DNA of 64,000 nucleotides from Gaeumannomyces sp. JS-464 (taxonomy: Eukaryota; Ascomycota; Sordariomycetes; Magnaporthales; Magnaporthaceae). The DNA is taken from NCBI GenBank assembly GCA_002197995.1, contig NGZR01000005.1, forward strand, positions 310,001 through 374,000. The letters are read 5' to 3'. The notes below the pieces were generated by a model that had not been told where the DNA came from, ran no database searches, and saw only the letters and a list, made by a program, of their open reading frames with translations. The position numbers and the translations under genes are program-made. Of the stretch, positions 38,779-49,360 are shown one piece after another; the first letter of the stretch is position 1; each line of letters opens with the position of its first letter.

Positions 38779-39193
38779 TGTTTTTTTTTCTTTCTTTTTG
38801 TCTTCTTTCTGCTTTTGCATAGATCTTTTCAGTTCCACATTAGCACAGTATCCTAGATCGCGATGTTTCCACAACCGTCTGTGCCGGTTTTATGGCAGTG
38901 GGAGGAGAAGACTGCCGTTCGGGTTCGAGAGGGTAGCAAAAGGAGGGTTGAAACTAAAAGCACCGGAGTTTATTAGGGGTTTCAAGCATTTTACATAGGA
39001 GTCTACTACACGCGCCACGGCCAATCCCAAGTTTATCCAAAACGCCGCTTTACATCTGTTATTTTCAAGCCACAGCCGAAACTCCGATGATGCTCCCTCC
39101 TCCCATGCAATGGTGTTGTGTAGGTCTATTTATAAAATGTGTATTCTTCCGAAAGTGCCAACTCCCCGTCAGGTCTTTTTGCTGAGCCGGGGT
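38779..39193. other. Convergent intergenic region
   Basis: This is the 3' flank of DHODH and of the Mpv17-like gene. No gene is seen. Confidence 0.55.
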
Positions 39194-40178
39194 TCATCGA
39201 GGCGCTGGGGCCGTGACGGCCATAACCCCAGCTGTGCGAGTGACAGCCTGATGTTCACCAGCAGCAGCAGCAGCAGCAGCCGCCTCCTCGTGCGCCAGCA
39301 GCTCGGCCTTCCTGTTCAGGAAGGCGAGGTACGTCTGCCAGCCGACGGCGACGACGCCGGCAAAGGCGGAGCGGTACTCGGGCGGCAGGAAGGTGAAGCT
39401 GAAGGCGGTGACGGCGGGCCACAGCTTGAGCGAGTTGACGACGCTGGTGGGGACGGTGCGGCGGATGCGGTCGGCGACCTGCCCGAGTGAGTCGCCCGAG
39501 AGGAGCGACTGCATGCCGAAGAAGTAGGTGTTGAAGAGCGGCGCGAAAAAGGACTGGTTGATGGCGATCTTGACGGCGAGCGAGAGGAGGCGCGAGGGGT
39601 AGTTGAAGTTGTGGGAGAGGAACATGAACCTGCGGGAGGGAGAGGTGTTGTTAGCGGTTTGTTTTTCGCCCTGGCCATCTCCTCCGATCAAGCCCGAGGC
39701 AGACACCAGGTCTAGGGGTGGGTTAGGAAATCGAGGAGTCCCAAACTGACCACTTGTACCCCGGAATCGACGCCAGGCCGCCAATGACCAGCGACCGCGC
39801 GGTGCGGGCGGGGTCGTACGCGGCCTCCTCTTCGTCGTGGGCGCCGCCGCCACCGCCGCGGGCCATGCGCTAGGCCGACAGGTCGGCGGTCAGGTAGATG
39901 GCCAGCGACGTGCACAGCTGCGTCGCGTAAGGGCGGCGGCGCTGGGCGCGCCCGTAGGCGGACGCGGCGCGGCTCAGCGGGCCCAGGCGCTGCCACCACG
40001 CCGCCACGGGCACGGGCGGGACCGTGCTGGGCACCGGGATCGGGTCTTCTTTTAGGGGCTGCTTCTTGGTGCTGCTGCTGCGGTGTTGCTGCTGCTGCCG
40101 CGGTCGTGGCCGGTGTCGGAGCTGCGGTCGGCGCCCGATGGCGCGGGCCAGGCGGAGAAGGGTCGGTCGTTGCGCCAT
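39194..40178 (-). CDS. Mpv17/PMP22 (Sym1-like) membrane protein with an in-frame stop
   Basis: Mpv17-family proteins are four-helix membrane proteins of mitochondria or peroxisomes. The start at 40178 gives MAQRPTLLRLARAIGRRP, a mitochondrial-type N-terminus. The core begins WWQRLGPLSRAASAYGRAQRRRPYATQL and reaches IYLTADLSA, where TAG (39870-39872) interrupts the frame. The same frame then resumes with RMARGG and LVIGGLASIPGYKW. An intron (39630-39750, GTCAGT...CAG) joins FMFLSHNFNYPSRLL, and the family C-terminal block follows (LKLWPAVTAFSFTFLPPEYR, VAVGWQTYLAFLNRK). Family members usually have Gln at the stop position, so CAG to TAG, a C-to-T change, explains it. The gene is either a recent pseudogene or a consensus error; both exons otherwise fit in phase. 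Confidence 0.82.
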
Positions 40179-41484
40179 CGTTCGTTTTTTCTTCTTTTTT
40201 TTCTTTTCTTTTTTTCTCGATGGTCGGGAGGGCGCCTGGTCGGCTGGGTTGGCTACTTTCGTATCATGGCGACGGTGGGTGGGAACTAAGGGAGGATTCC
40301 TGAGTCTTTTGGTCGCGTGCCTTGGTCACTGCTGGCTGACGTGGGTGTAAAATGTTGGCTGCCACAGGGGCTGATCGGGCTGGAGGGGTTTCGGATATTG
40401 ACGGTTTTGTTTCGGTGATGGACCGCTGAGGGTGGAGGGTTAGGGTTGGTTGTTGGCCCAACCACGGCTAGGGGTTGAAGAGCAAGAAAGAGATGTGCAT
40501 AATGCCCTCCTCCTGTGAGCCCAAATTCCTTCCTGTCATTGGCCCGGAGGCATCTATTTGCATTTATCAATCCGCATGGGTGCCTGAGTTGTTTCGGCGA
40601 AAGGTGGAGGAACTCAGCCATACTCTTCTGCAGCTTCCTCGGAGCACCGAGACGAGGATACCCGGCAATGCTACGCTGCCAACCACAACGCCTATCACGA
40701 CGCCGCCTACCGAGATCACACGGCGCTGGAGTGTGCGCGGCCGGGGATGCCGGACGCTGCCCGAAACCACAAAAACCTGGGGAGGCTGAGGATGTAGACG
40801 CCATCGTCTGCTTTTGATCTGTCAAGGTCCACGTCGAGGCTGCCGCCATGGATGAATCTGCACAACAGGGATACTGCTTAGCAAGAAGGGCCCATTGGAA
40901 TAAGTGGTCGGCAGTCGGGTAGCCAGGCTTTACATCTCGTGGGTCCCGTTTTGTCCGGGTACGCCCACGGAGCAAAACCGACTCTTCTCAGACGGGACGC
41001 TCCCCGTCGCGGTCTGCGGTGCCACCTACGGAGTTTGAGATCGTAGATCGTAGATCTGCGCAAAGCTGAAGAAGAGTGGTGGCATGGCGCCGCACCCGTT
41101 CGCCGCCTTTGAGGGCGACGAGCACCCTGTGCCGCCCGCCGAAGCCTGGGACGTGCTCCAAGCGGTCGCCGAACCCAGGTTCCTTTTTTTTTTTCTTTTT
41201 TTTTTTTTCTGTCATCGATATCGATAGCAAAGCTGCCCCAGACGGAAAACGAGTTAGTGGGGAACTCTACTAGATGGTGGCCTAGAGCGCCGCGGTGGCT
41301 TCTTGTCAACGCTCTCCGTGCTGGATTCTGATATTTCTCAGGATGATTCCAGTGATATCGAGAGGGCATACGGTGCTGAATAGGGTGAGCCGCGATTGTT
41401 CTATCGTAAACTTCACTAGCGCTGGCACCTTAACTCCTATATTAATATACTGTGGAAGTTACTGATCCCGGGATTGGAGCTTAC
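40179..41484. other. Intergenic, no clear gene
   Basis: Contains T-runs near 40188-40215 and 41180-41208. Minus-strand DNA at 41300-41400 could hold further broken exons of the kelch remnant, but I could not read them with confidence. Confidence 0.45.
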
Positions 41485-41817
41485 CTTTTGGTCCTTTGGA
41501 TGGCTTCCGTTCAATATCAGCGAAACCTCGTCGCCTTCGATGTACAGAACTTTTCCAAGCACGACCACTGTGCCACAATAATGTTAGCCGAGTAAATAAT
41601 GGGGTGACTGCGCAGCTATGAACTTGCCCCTGTGGTGAACCCTTCGGTAAAAAGTATCAGCAGACGGACCCTTATCATTCGTCGGTTGGGGGATCCTCGC
41701 CGCTATACCATGGGCGGTAATGGAGCCGTTCGGATAAGTAAACATGATTGCCGTGACGAGTGATGCACGAAGCCCGAAAAGGACCATAGCTGCTAGAAGA
41801 GAGGGAAGGAAGCGCAT
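41485..41817 (-). pseudogene. 5' remnant of a secreted kelch/beta-propeller gene
   Basis: Exon 1 (41628-41817) starts MRFLPSLLAAMVLFGLRASL, a signal peptide, and ends FYRRVHHR. A 60-base intron with a GC donor (GCAAGT, 41568-41627) has a GCTAAC branch site and a CACAG acceptor. Exon 2 (41485-41567) encodes VVVLGKVLYIEGDEVSLIL and ends at a GTAAGC donor. The phases agree. The HHRVVVLGKVLYI.G.EVS pattern is the first blade of fungal secreted kelch-repeat proteins, which normally run several hundred residues. I find no continuation downstream, so the gene looks truncated. Confidence 0.55.
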
Positions 41818-42300
41818 GATTGATAGAGCCTTTCCAGGTGGTCGATAAAGGTATAGAAAGTGAACAGAAAGGAATGCTGCGGGGAAACGGGCATACTTAA
41901 ACAAACAGTCTTTACACAGCTAGTTGTGACTAGGAGGGTGCCCTGCTACTAGCGAGATGTTCAAGGTGGATGAGAGAGTGCATCTTGGATCCATCACCAG
42001 TTGCACCCGCGCCTCTGGATCCACAGGCTGAGGGCTGCGGCTGCAGCCCAGAGCACAGTTGCGCCGGACTCTTGATATGCCAGGGAAATTGTGAAGGGGT
42101 CAAAAAGGGACGGGCAGAAAACACGTAGGCAAAAAGCAATGTGCTCGAGGAACAATCCGGGCATGGTAAGGCGGGCAGTATCGCCGTCCGGTATCCTCGC
42201 CTACTCCTGGGCTTGATTCAGGAGGACCGGAAGCGAGGCGCGCGGCTCTGGGTCCTCTTGAGTCGACGCGGGAGTTGGTGTCTCCATCGAATATCCACAA
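41818..42300. other. Intergenic upstream of the tRNA gene
   Basis: No feature is seen beyond the likely promoter side of the kelch remnant. Confidence 0.5.
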
Positions 42301-42371
42301 GCGTGTGTGGTTTAAGGGTAAAATCCATCGTTGCCATCGATGGGCTCCCGGTTCGAGTCCGGGCACACGCA
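42301..42371 (+). tRNA. tRNA-Gly (GCC)
   Basis: All arms fold. The acceptor pairs GCGTGTG with CACACGC. The anticodon stem CCATCG/CGATGG encloses the loop TTGCCAT, giving anticodon GCC. The T arm is CCCGG-TTCGAGT-CCGGG, with a discriminator A at 42371. There is no intron. Internal promoter boxes are TGGTTTAAGGG (A) and GGTTCGAGTCC (B). A T6 run about 55 bases downstream could end RNA polymerase III transcription. Confidence 0.95.
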
Positions 42372-42497
42372 TGGCATGCGTTGGCCGCTTCATCTGAGAG
42401 AAGATGCGGTCGATCACTGTTCGTCTTTTTTGCTGCATATGTTTCTTGCTTTTCTAAGCGGCATGCAAGCATTGAGGCTTGGGTGACCAGTAATCCA

Positions 42498-43586
42498 TCA
42501 ATCTTTCTCCGCCTCCAGGGTCGTAGCATCCAAGTTTGGCAATTGGTCAATGGCGGAGCAAATGTTCTTGAAGTTGGTGGGCATCCAAATGTCGTAGACA
42601 TTTTTAGTGAATCGATATGCCGTCCATTTCTCTTTGCCTTCAAGCGCCGTGAAGGCGAATCCGTGGATTTGTTGGCGATAGTACCCTGTATCCTTCCCGG
42701 CTATTACTGGGTAATGGCCGAATGGAAATGCTCACGCTACTATCGCCGTGTGAAATGGAAAGGGCGAGAATTTGGCGGTCGATCTCGCCCTCTTGGTTTA
42801 CAGCGCGGGAAAGCTCGACGACGGCACTCTGCGGTGCCGAGCGACCACCGCATTCCACCTCGCTGGTCAGGAGCGGGAAGTACATGTAATAGGTAGCCAT
42901 AAAGAGGGACTGGTCCCCCGAGATGAAGTCGCCGATCAGGAGCGACAGTTTAGTTAGCTGATTAGCAGTAAATGCGTCCTGTCCGAAGCCAACGGCGTAG
43001 TCGGGCTGGGGATGAGGATTGGTGAAGGGGATAGAGTTGTCCCATCCTTCGTTGACGCTTTCGACCAGGATGTCCAGATGGTTCGCACAGGGTCTTGCTG
43101 GCATCGGACGTGTGCGAGTCGCTATCAATCGTGTAGCTCCCTTGAATCTTGAGGAGGGTCACACAACGCTCGTCCTAGTATGGTATGCTTTTTCTTCGCG
43201 CGGCTTCTAGTCGCTCGGCGCCGAACTGGCAGATCTGGATCGTTTGTGCGACCGGCTGGACCACGATCTCTTCCGCGCAAGTATGTTCTTCATGGCCGGA
43301 AACGTCTTCCATGCGGCTTCTGGCCCCTTTGGCCAACGTCTCTCCTCAGCCCAGAAAGCAGTCGGATCAACCTGCGTGGTGCTTTCGGGTCTAACGGGCT
43401 CCGCAGGGGGTATTTGGGTGGCCTTGGGCGGGCACTCGCCAGCAGTCCCGTCAGGAATGTATGGGATGTGCGCTGTCGCTTCTTGCCGTCGACCCAGGGT
43501 TTTGGGGGTTGCGGACCACTATCTTGTTCGACATTTGCCGGCGGCGACGGGAGCCGCTTCCGAGACTCGCGACTCCGAGCCATCAT
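42498..43586 (-). pseudogene. Decayed copy of an expanded fungal family (DUF7924-like)
   Basis: The reading starts at 43586 with MMARSRESRKR, continues with GKKRQRTSH and then WAEERRWPKG. After stops and frame changes it goes on with ARPCANHLDILVESVNEGW, NSIPFTNPHPQPDYAVGF, FISGDQSLFMATYYMYFP, GHYPVIAGKDT, and YRFTKNVYDIWMPTNFKN, ending at 42498-42500. These blocks match, in order, a family found in many copies in plant-associated ascomycetes. I recall it as DUF7924; its function is unknown. At least one stop and two or three frameshifts break it, so this copy is probably dead. Confidence 0.7.
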
Positions 43587-45353
43587 GGAAATGCGGGTTT
43601 GGATGCGGCCACTTTGTATGCACGGGCAGCCGGAGCATGGAGGTTGGTTGGAGATGGGCGTGGAAAGGAATGGCCGCCAAATACAAAGCCACATCGGATT
43701 GACCCATATTTGCCTGCCGGGCGCGATTGGACCACGCTAATGCACCCCTCCACTAGACACCATGGCGTCGAGAGGGGGAATAGGAAAAGGGATACAGGGA
43801 AAGAAAAAGGGTACATGAGAAGAAACAAAGGGCAAAAAAAGGGAAAAACGTAAAAAAGGCGCTGTTCGGCAGCAGTGTCACCCAGGTGCCGCGGCGCGTT
43901 GTGGTGCAGGACGACCTCGGGTGTCGCTGCTGGTGCGTACCCATGATAAAGACGATGAGGGATAGGTTACGTTGAAATTGGACGACTCATTGTCTAGAGG
44001 TTGACCATGTTGGACATGCCCAGTATCTTGACCATGGGTGCTCGATATCAAGAAAGGGCTGGGCAGCAGGCCCCGTGGCTGGCGTCTGGCGGTCTGACAG
44101 CCCGGCCAAGGAGGCAGCAGGGCAGACATGTTTAATCCTGCTCCCAGTGCCTTTACCGGCACCCTAGGGCGTGCCACACGAGTTCCCATCTCCCCGGTTG
44201 AGAACAGCTTAGGTAGCAACAGAAAAGGAAGGAACAATCCTATCTCCCCTCCGGGATGCTTGCCATAGCGGCACACTCCGCAGTGCCCGGACTTTTCGCC
44301 GCCATGGTATTTAAACCTCTCCGGCCTCAAAGCCAGATCTTTCCACCTTATCCTTTCTTTTCCTCCAAAACAACAGCCTCGCAGCTCCTCGTCCCTCCAG
44401 AGGACCGACTCCGAGCAAATCCCTTGCACTTTCACGCCACGGATTCAGGCTTCAGTCCTTGGCCCTTGTTTCAAGACGGGTCGCTGATGACCGTTACGCC
44501 AGCATCCTTGCCGAAGCGCGGTCTCGCCACGCCAAAGTGGTTATGCTCGACCTGCCTCCACCGGAGCTTCCTCTGTCTTCGCCCTATTCAGGCCCAGTCG
44601 TCCATCTCTCGGGCCCAAGCGTCGACGCCCCTGCTCCAGTCGGGCTGAAAACACCCAGATCGGCCGATGATGCACCGAAGCTCTCACCTACGTTCACTTT
44701 CATTACGCGTGCGGGCTCCCTGTACCCCTCCCCGAGGTATTCTCTTCGTACGAGCGCCACACACTACCGAGATCAGGCTAACAAGCTTCTCTCCTAAATG
44801 TAGGTGCAGCACAAGAAGCCGAACTCGTCGCCATGGCGGAATTCCACCAGCTTGGTGGCCCGGACGAGGAAAACGCCGAAATCAGGCGCTGCGCCGCTCC
44901 GAGGCCGGCGGGATGTGCGCCTGCTGAGATACAAGGCCGGAGTCTATTCTTTTCAGTCTAAACGTGCGGGGAGTATCACTGCGGTCGAACAGCTCGCCGC
45001 TTGGGCAGGGGGCCACCTGGTTTTGCTGCCGCTTCACCATACTCCCCCAATGACAAGAAGCAGATGATGGCAGGCCGCCGAGGTGGTGCGGTCCCGCTCA
45101 TCCTATCCAGTCAGGCGCGGTTCGGCCCCCGGCAGTGGCGGTGGCTACGCTACGGGTCGCTCCTTTACCAGAGGCTACAGAGCTCCCGATACTTGTATGA
45201 TGTTGAAAGTATACACACCTAGAACCCAACATGATGGCGCACAGATCAATACCATAATATATCCCACCGTGCAGAAAGTTTCTGGACCAAGTATTTTCAT
45301 AAGAGCCATTATCTGACAAGTCGTGCCATCTATTTTCTGTTCTCTGCATACCG
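43587..45353. other. Intergenic with unassigned reading fragments
   Basis: Plus-strand frames at 44256-44800 and 44800-45200 have some protein-like character (for example AAQEAELVAMAEFHQLGG and RGPPGFAAASPYSPND) but switch frame repeatedly. They match nothing I recognise. This may be another decayed gene between the DUF7924-like relic and the esterase. Confidence 0.35.
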
Positions 45354-47054
45354 TTATGCCCGCCTAAACTTGGCGCTCCTCTTGGGCAGCGCCGTGTCGT
45401 TGCTGGCGCCGTCAACCTTTGCGGCGAGCGCCGCGTCCAGCTCGGTGGTGCCGCCCATGGGCGGCTTGACCAGGTTGAGGAAGAAGGGCGTGACGACGTC
45501 GCAGCGCATGGCCTGGGCGTCGCTCATGCGCTCCATGTGGGTGTTGCCGGTCTGGATGAAGAGGCGCTCGCGGCCGGCCGTGTAGGGCGTCCACTCGGCC
45601 GACCCCTGCTCGCGCTCCTTGTTGGGGTCCAGGCTGCGGATGAAGGAGAACCAGTAGCCGCGCACGAGCGAGAGGGCGGGCTTGTTGGTGGTGGCGTACG
45701 ACGCCGGCGCCTGGTTGTCGCGGCTCTGGCCCCAGAAGGCGTGCGTGTTGACCGTGTGCCAGGCGCCGAAGCCGGCGGCCTCGTCGGCCGGGTCCAGGAC
45801 GTCGTACTTGTAGTTCCAGGTCGGGGCGCCGTCGCGCGCCAGATAGTCCTGCAGGTTGCGGATCTGGCAGTGGTTGCCGATGTCGCCCATGGCGTTGGCG
45901 AGCTGGCGCCACTTTGCGCCCGACTTGGGGAAGACGGGCTGGTCGGCGTCCATGTACAGCTTCTGCAGCACGGCGAGCGAGCCGTTGGACAGGGTCGGGT
46001 CCTGCTGCAGGAAGAACTTGTTGGCCTCCTCGATGGTGGCCGTCGACTGGGGCACGTTCTTGGTGCCCTCGTCGGCACAGGTGCCCCAGATGGTCGGCAC
46101 CTTGCGGTACTTGCCCTGGCGGAACATCTCGGGCAGGCTGTCGGTGAAGAGGTCGCCGTCGATGCCGGGGTTGAACCAGCACTTGGACGAGCGGATGGCG
46201 GCCTGGTCGAGGGCGCGCAGGCAGGCCAGCTTGTCGGCGCTGTCGGCGCAGCCCTTCTCCTTGATCAGGCATTGGAACTGCTCCTCGCCCTTGGCCATGG
46301 TGCGCATGGTGGCCCAGGGCCCGGACTCGACGATGCCGCCCTTGAACAGCTTCTCGCCGCCGGGGATGTTGGCGGCCATGAGCAGCCCGACGGATGAGCC
46401 GCCGGCGCTGACGCCGTCGATGACGACCTGGTCCGGGTTGCCGCCGAACTTTGCCACGTTGGCCTGCACCCACTCGAGCGCCTTGATCATGTCCTTAATG
46501 CCGGCGTTGAGGGTGCCGCCCCCGGCCACGACCTCGGCGCTCTGCAGGAAGCCGTACATGCCGACGCGGTAGTTGAACTGCACGACGACGACCTGGCCGG
46601 CGGACGCGATCTCGCGCCCGTTCCAGTTGGGGCTCGAGTTGGACGCGAAGCCGCCGCCCTGCAGGAGCACGACGACGGGCAGCTTGGAGTCGGCCGTGGC
46701 CGCCGACGGCGCCGTGACGCTGAGGTACAGGCAGTCCTCGTCGACGGTGAAGCGCGAGTGGTTGCCCTTGACGGTCCAGTCGGTCGGCTGCTGGGGCGGG
46801 CAGATGGGGCCGTGCCTGGTGGCGTCGATGGTGCCCGTCTGGACCGGGTCGGCCGGCGCGGCGAAGCGGAGCTTGCCCACGGGCGGCGCGGCGAACTGGA
46901 TGCCCTTCCACATGGACACGCCTAGGTCCGGGTCGGTGACGGACCCCTGGAATTTTGCGTACCCGAGGTCCACGAGCGTGTCGACCGCGCCGGCGCCCGA
47001 GGCCAAAAGGCCCGCGGCGGCCAGGACGAGAGCCAGGCCTGTTGGTGCTCGCAT
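45354..47054 (-). CDS. Secreted carboxylesterase/lipase (type B)
   Basis: This single intact exon encodes 566 residues of an alpha/beta-hydrolase that cleaves carboxylic esters outside the cell. The signal peptide is MRAPTGLALVLAAAGLLASG, with cleavage probably after AGA. EDCLYLSV (107-113) and the oxyanion loop LLQGGGF (130-136) are typical. The nucleophile elbow is GVSAGG with Ser216, where most of the family has GESAGG. The acid is probably Glu329 (CADEGT) and the base His434 (GAWHTVNTHAFW). Cysteines fit the expected disulphides. The neighbours are the decayed region on one side and an unidentified small gene on the other. The substrate is unknown. Confidence 0.9.
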   Translation of the reverse strand: MRAPTGLALVLAAAGLLASGAGAVDTLVDLGYAKFQGSVTDPDLGVSMWKGIQFAAPPVGKLRFAAPADPVQTGTIDATRHGPICPPQQPTDWTVKGNHSRFTVDEDCLYLSVTAPSAATADSKLPVVVLLQGGGFASNSSPNWNGREIASAGQVVVVQFNYRVGMYGFLQSAEVVAGGGTLNAGIKDMIKALEWVQANVAKFGGNPDQVVIDGVSAGGSSVGLLMAANIPGGEKLFKGGIVESGPWATMRTMAKGEEQFQCLIKEKGCADSADKLACLRALDQAAIRSSKCWFNPGIDGDLFTDSLPEMFRQGKYRKVPTIWGTCADEGTKNVPQSTATIEEANKFFLQQDPTLSNGSLAVLQKLYMDADQPVFPKSGAKWRQLANAMGDIGNHCQIRNLQDYLARDGAPTWNYKYDVLDPADEAAGFGAWHTVNTHAFWGQSRDNQAPASYATTNKPALSLVRGYWFSFIRSLDPNKEREQGSAEWTPYTAGRERLFIQTGNTHMERMSDAQAMRCDVVTPFFLNLVKPPMGGTTELDAALAAKVDGASNDTALPKRSAKFRRA

Positions 47055-48155
47055 GGTGAAAAAAAAAGAAAAAAAGAGAGTGGTAGATGCGTCTGTCTTT
47101 AAAGAAAGGAACGGCCTAAAAAGAAGCCTGACCGAAAAGCTAGCGACTTCACTGCGGCAAGGGCGGAAGAAGCCGAAAGGCGGTGGTGCGAGAAGGAAGG
47201 CTTCCCCAAACTTCGGGGTCGCCCAGCCGGGGATTTTATATCGCGGCAGACTAGGTCTGGAGAAGCGGTACCGACCCCCTCGATCGAGCTCGGTTCTTCC
47301 CGCCCCTGAGAGACCCTGGAAAGGGGCTTGGAAAAGCCATGACTATGGGGTCATTCCGCCGTCTGAATCGCCAGTTGAGTCGGTGCCCCTATGTTTTCCT
47401 GGATTGAATTTGTTTTTGAGTTTAATTGCAGAGTGCTTGAAACGTCGCCTACCACGGTGCTCCTTGGACGCGCTTGGTCATGCCATTGCGGAGCTTCACA
47501 ATCGGACGCGCGCAGCTCTGTCTTTTTGGGTATTATAAAGTTTTCTGCGCTGGGCCCGTTGCATCCGAGAGGAAGTATCCCGGGTCCGGGTCTTTGCCCA
47601 AATAGAGACCAATATTTCAAGACCTGATTGGAGAGCGAGCTATCGAAAAGGAGAGGCTGGGTTCCGATCTATCCCCTCGGGTGCCATTAAGCTGCGCCGG
47701 CCGGAATAGGAAAATAATCCCCGAACTTATCCTCGAAGGAACATGCTTGGCCGGTGAGAGGGGAAGATCTGCAGACTGCAGCCCAACGGCAGTTGAGAGG
47801 ATACCCCTCAGGGATCATGAACGCTATTTACCAGGCAGGCGTCAGAAGGACCTTGGCCTTGAGGATGCCCTTCCCGAACGGAAGCGGATAAAACATCTGC
47901 AATGTACCGTCCCAACTTCGGGACCTGAACTTGGTGTGGACCTTTCTGGAAAACCTCGCACCCCCGCAATATTTATACCATCATGGGCATCTACCGCTCT
48001 TCACCGCCCACAAGCCACTGCGCAGGCTGTGTTTGGTGGTAACGGTTTTTCAGTTTTGGGCACCACTACGCGGCATCCGCTTACCCCCATCTCCAAATAC
48101 TCTTTTGAACTCCAAGGATGGCGAGACGAATTTCCCCCCGTCGCCATTTTCAAAA
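47055..48155. other. Intergenic upstream of the esterase
   Basis: This holds the esterase promoter and the 3' flank of the small gene at 48156-48677. No other feature is seen. Confidence 0.5.
47233..47240 (-). promoter_or_regulatory. TATA-like box of the carboxylesterase gene
   Basis: TATAAAAT on the minus strand lies about 180 bases before the esterase start codon. Confidence 0.35.
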
Positions 48156-48677
48156 TCAGCAAAAGTCCAGCGGGACGGTGACGGCGCCGATCCTGTCCAG
48201 CTCCACCAGCATCGTCGCGTACCTCGTGTGGGCGTTGGTGAGGAACAAATCCCGCACCTTGTTTGTGATCTCCACGGTCACCTGCTCCGGGCCGGGGACC
48301 CTCTCGCCGTCCCCGATCACGTCCATGATGGCGTTGGCGTAGTACCGGGTTATGATGTCGGCCACGTCGGCCGTGACGACGTGCGGGAGCGTCCTGCTCG
48401 TCGGGGCGAACGGCCTGCGGGGCGGCTGCGCGCCGCCGCCCTCGGTGACGTGCAGCGCCGCGTCGCGGCTGCACATGTTGTTGACGCACCGGTTGGTGGC
48501 GCGCGTCATGAGCTCCGTCAGGCCGTCCAGGCTCCGGATCTTGTCGGACCCCATTATGTCGTACAGGAGCCCGTCGGCCAGCTCGAACTTGTTGAATACG
48601 ACGTCGTAGAGGTGGATGCGGACGATGGTGGCGAGGAGGCAGTTGACCGTGGAAACGATCTTCTGGTGAGCCTCCAT
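48156..48677 (-). CDS. Hypothetical protein, 173 residues
   Basis: This single-exon frame starts MEAHQKIVSTVNCLLATIVR and ends VTVPLDFC. I do not recognise the family. It has no clear signal peptide. The composition is ordinary and protein-like, with regular helices (for example LTELMTRATNRCVNNM, VTVEITNKVRDLFL), unlike the biased chance frames nearby. Wobble positions are mostly G or C, as in the real genes. It lies in the same orientation as the esterase, about 1.1 kb away. Confidence 0.6.
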   Translation of the reverse strand: MEAHQKIVSTVNCLLATIVRIHLYDVVFNKFELADGLLYDIMGSDKIRSLDGLTELMTRATNRCVNNMCSRDAALHVTEGGGAQPPRRPFAPTSRTLPHVVTADVADIITRYYANAIMDVIGDGERVPGPEQVTVEITNKVRDLFLTNAHTRYATMLVELDRIGAVTVPLDFC

Positions 48678-49360
48678 AGCCGCTGCAATCTTTGCTGATA
48701 TTTAACGGCCGTTTATTGAAGGTGGTGCTGCCCGAAAACCAAGTGCTCGTGTTGTACGTAGCTTGCGTGTGGCTGCTCTATGTAATTATGCGGGCGGTTC
48801 TTTGTCAAACGTACGCGTTTATATAAATGCCACCCAGCCGGAGACCTACGAGTGAAGTCACAGCTTTCGTTTATCGCGAGTGAGCGAGTTCCACGCTCAT
48901 CAGTAAAGCCACAACGGTCACCGAAGGTGAACCGATGGTAACTAGGGACTAGAAAGCATTTCCTGGTTGAAGTGTGAACTAATTAGATGTCGTGATTCAA
49001 TCTTTCTAACCTCGCATGGCGTAACCTCACTAGATCACGCGAATTTACGTCAATAGTGTTAATCCAACCTTGGCGTAGTTAACGGGTGACATGGCGTGCT
49101 GACATGCATCACCGCCAAGATGGGTATTTCTTATTCGGGGAAATGATCCTGATGGGACAACACACATCTGCATGCCCAGCGGAAATATCAGTCAGCGTGC
49201 AGAATTGGGGGGTGCCAGTGCAGGTGGGCAATGAGGGCCGGCTCAGCTCTTATAGCCGAGGACCTCTGGATCTCGGCGCATGGTCGCGGCTCACCATGAT
49301 GCCTTGCCGGCTACTCTACTCAACGCCTCGAAAAGTCAAGTTAGCACGCCACAGCCCATC
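48678..49360. other. Divergent promoter region
   Basis: This lies between the small gene and the nitroalkane-oxidase-like gene. It is less GC-rich than its surroundings. No gene is seen. Confidence 0.5.
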
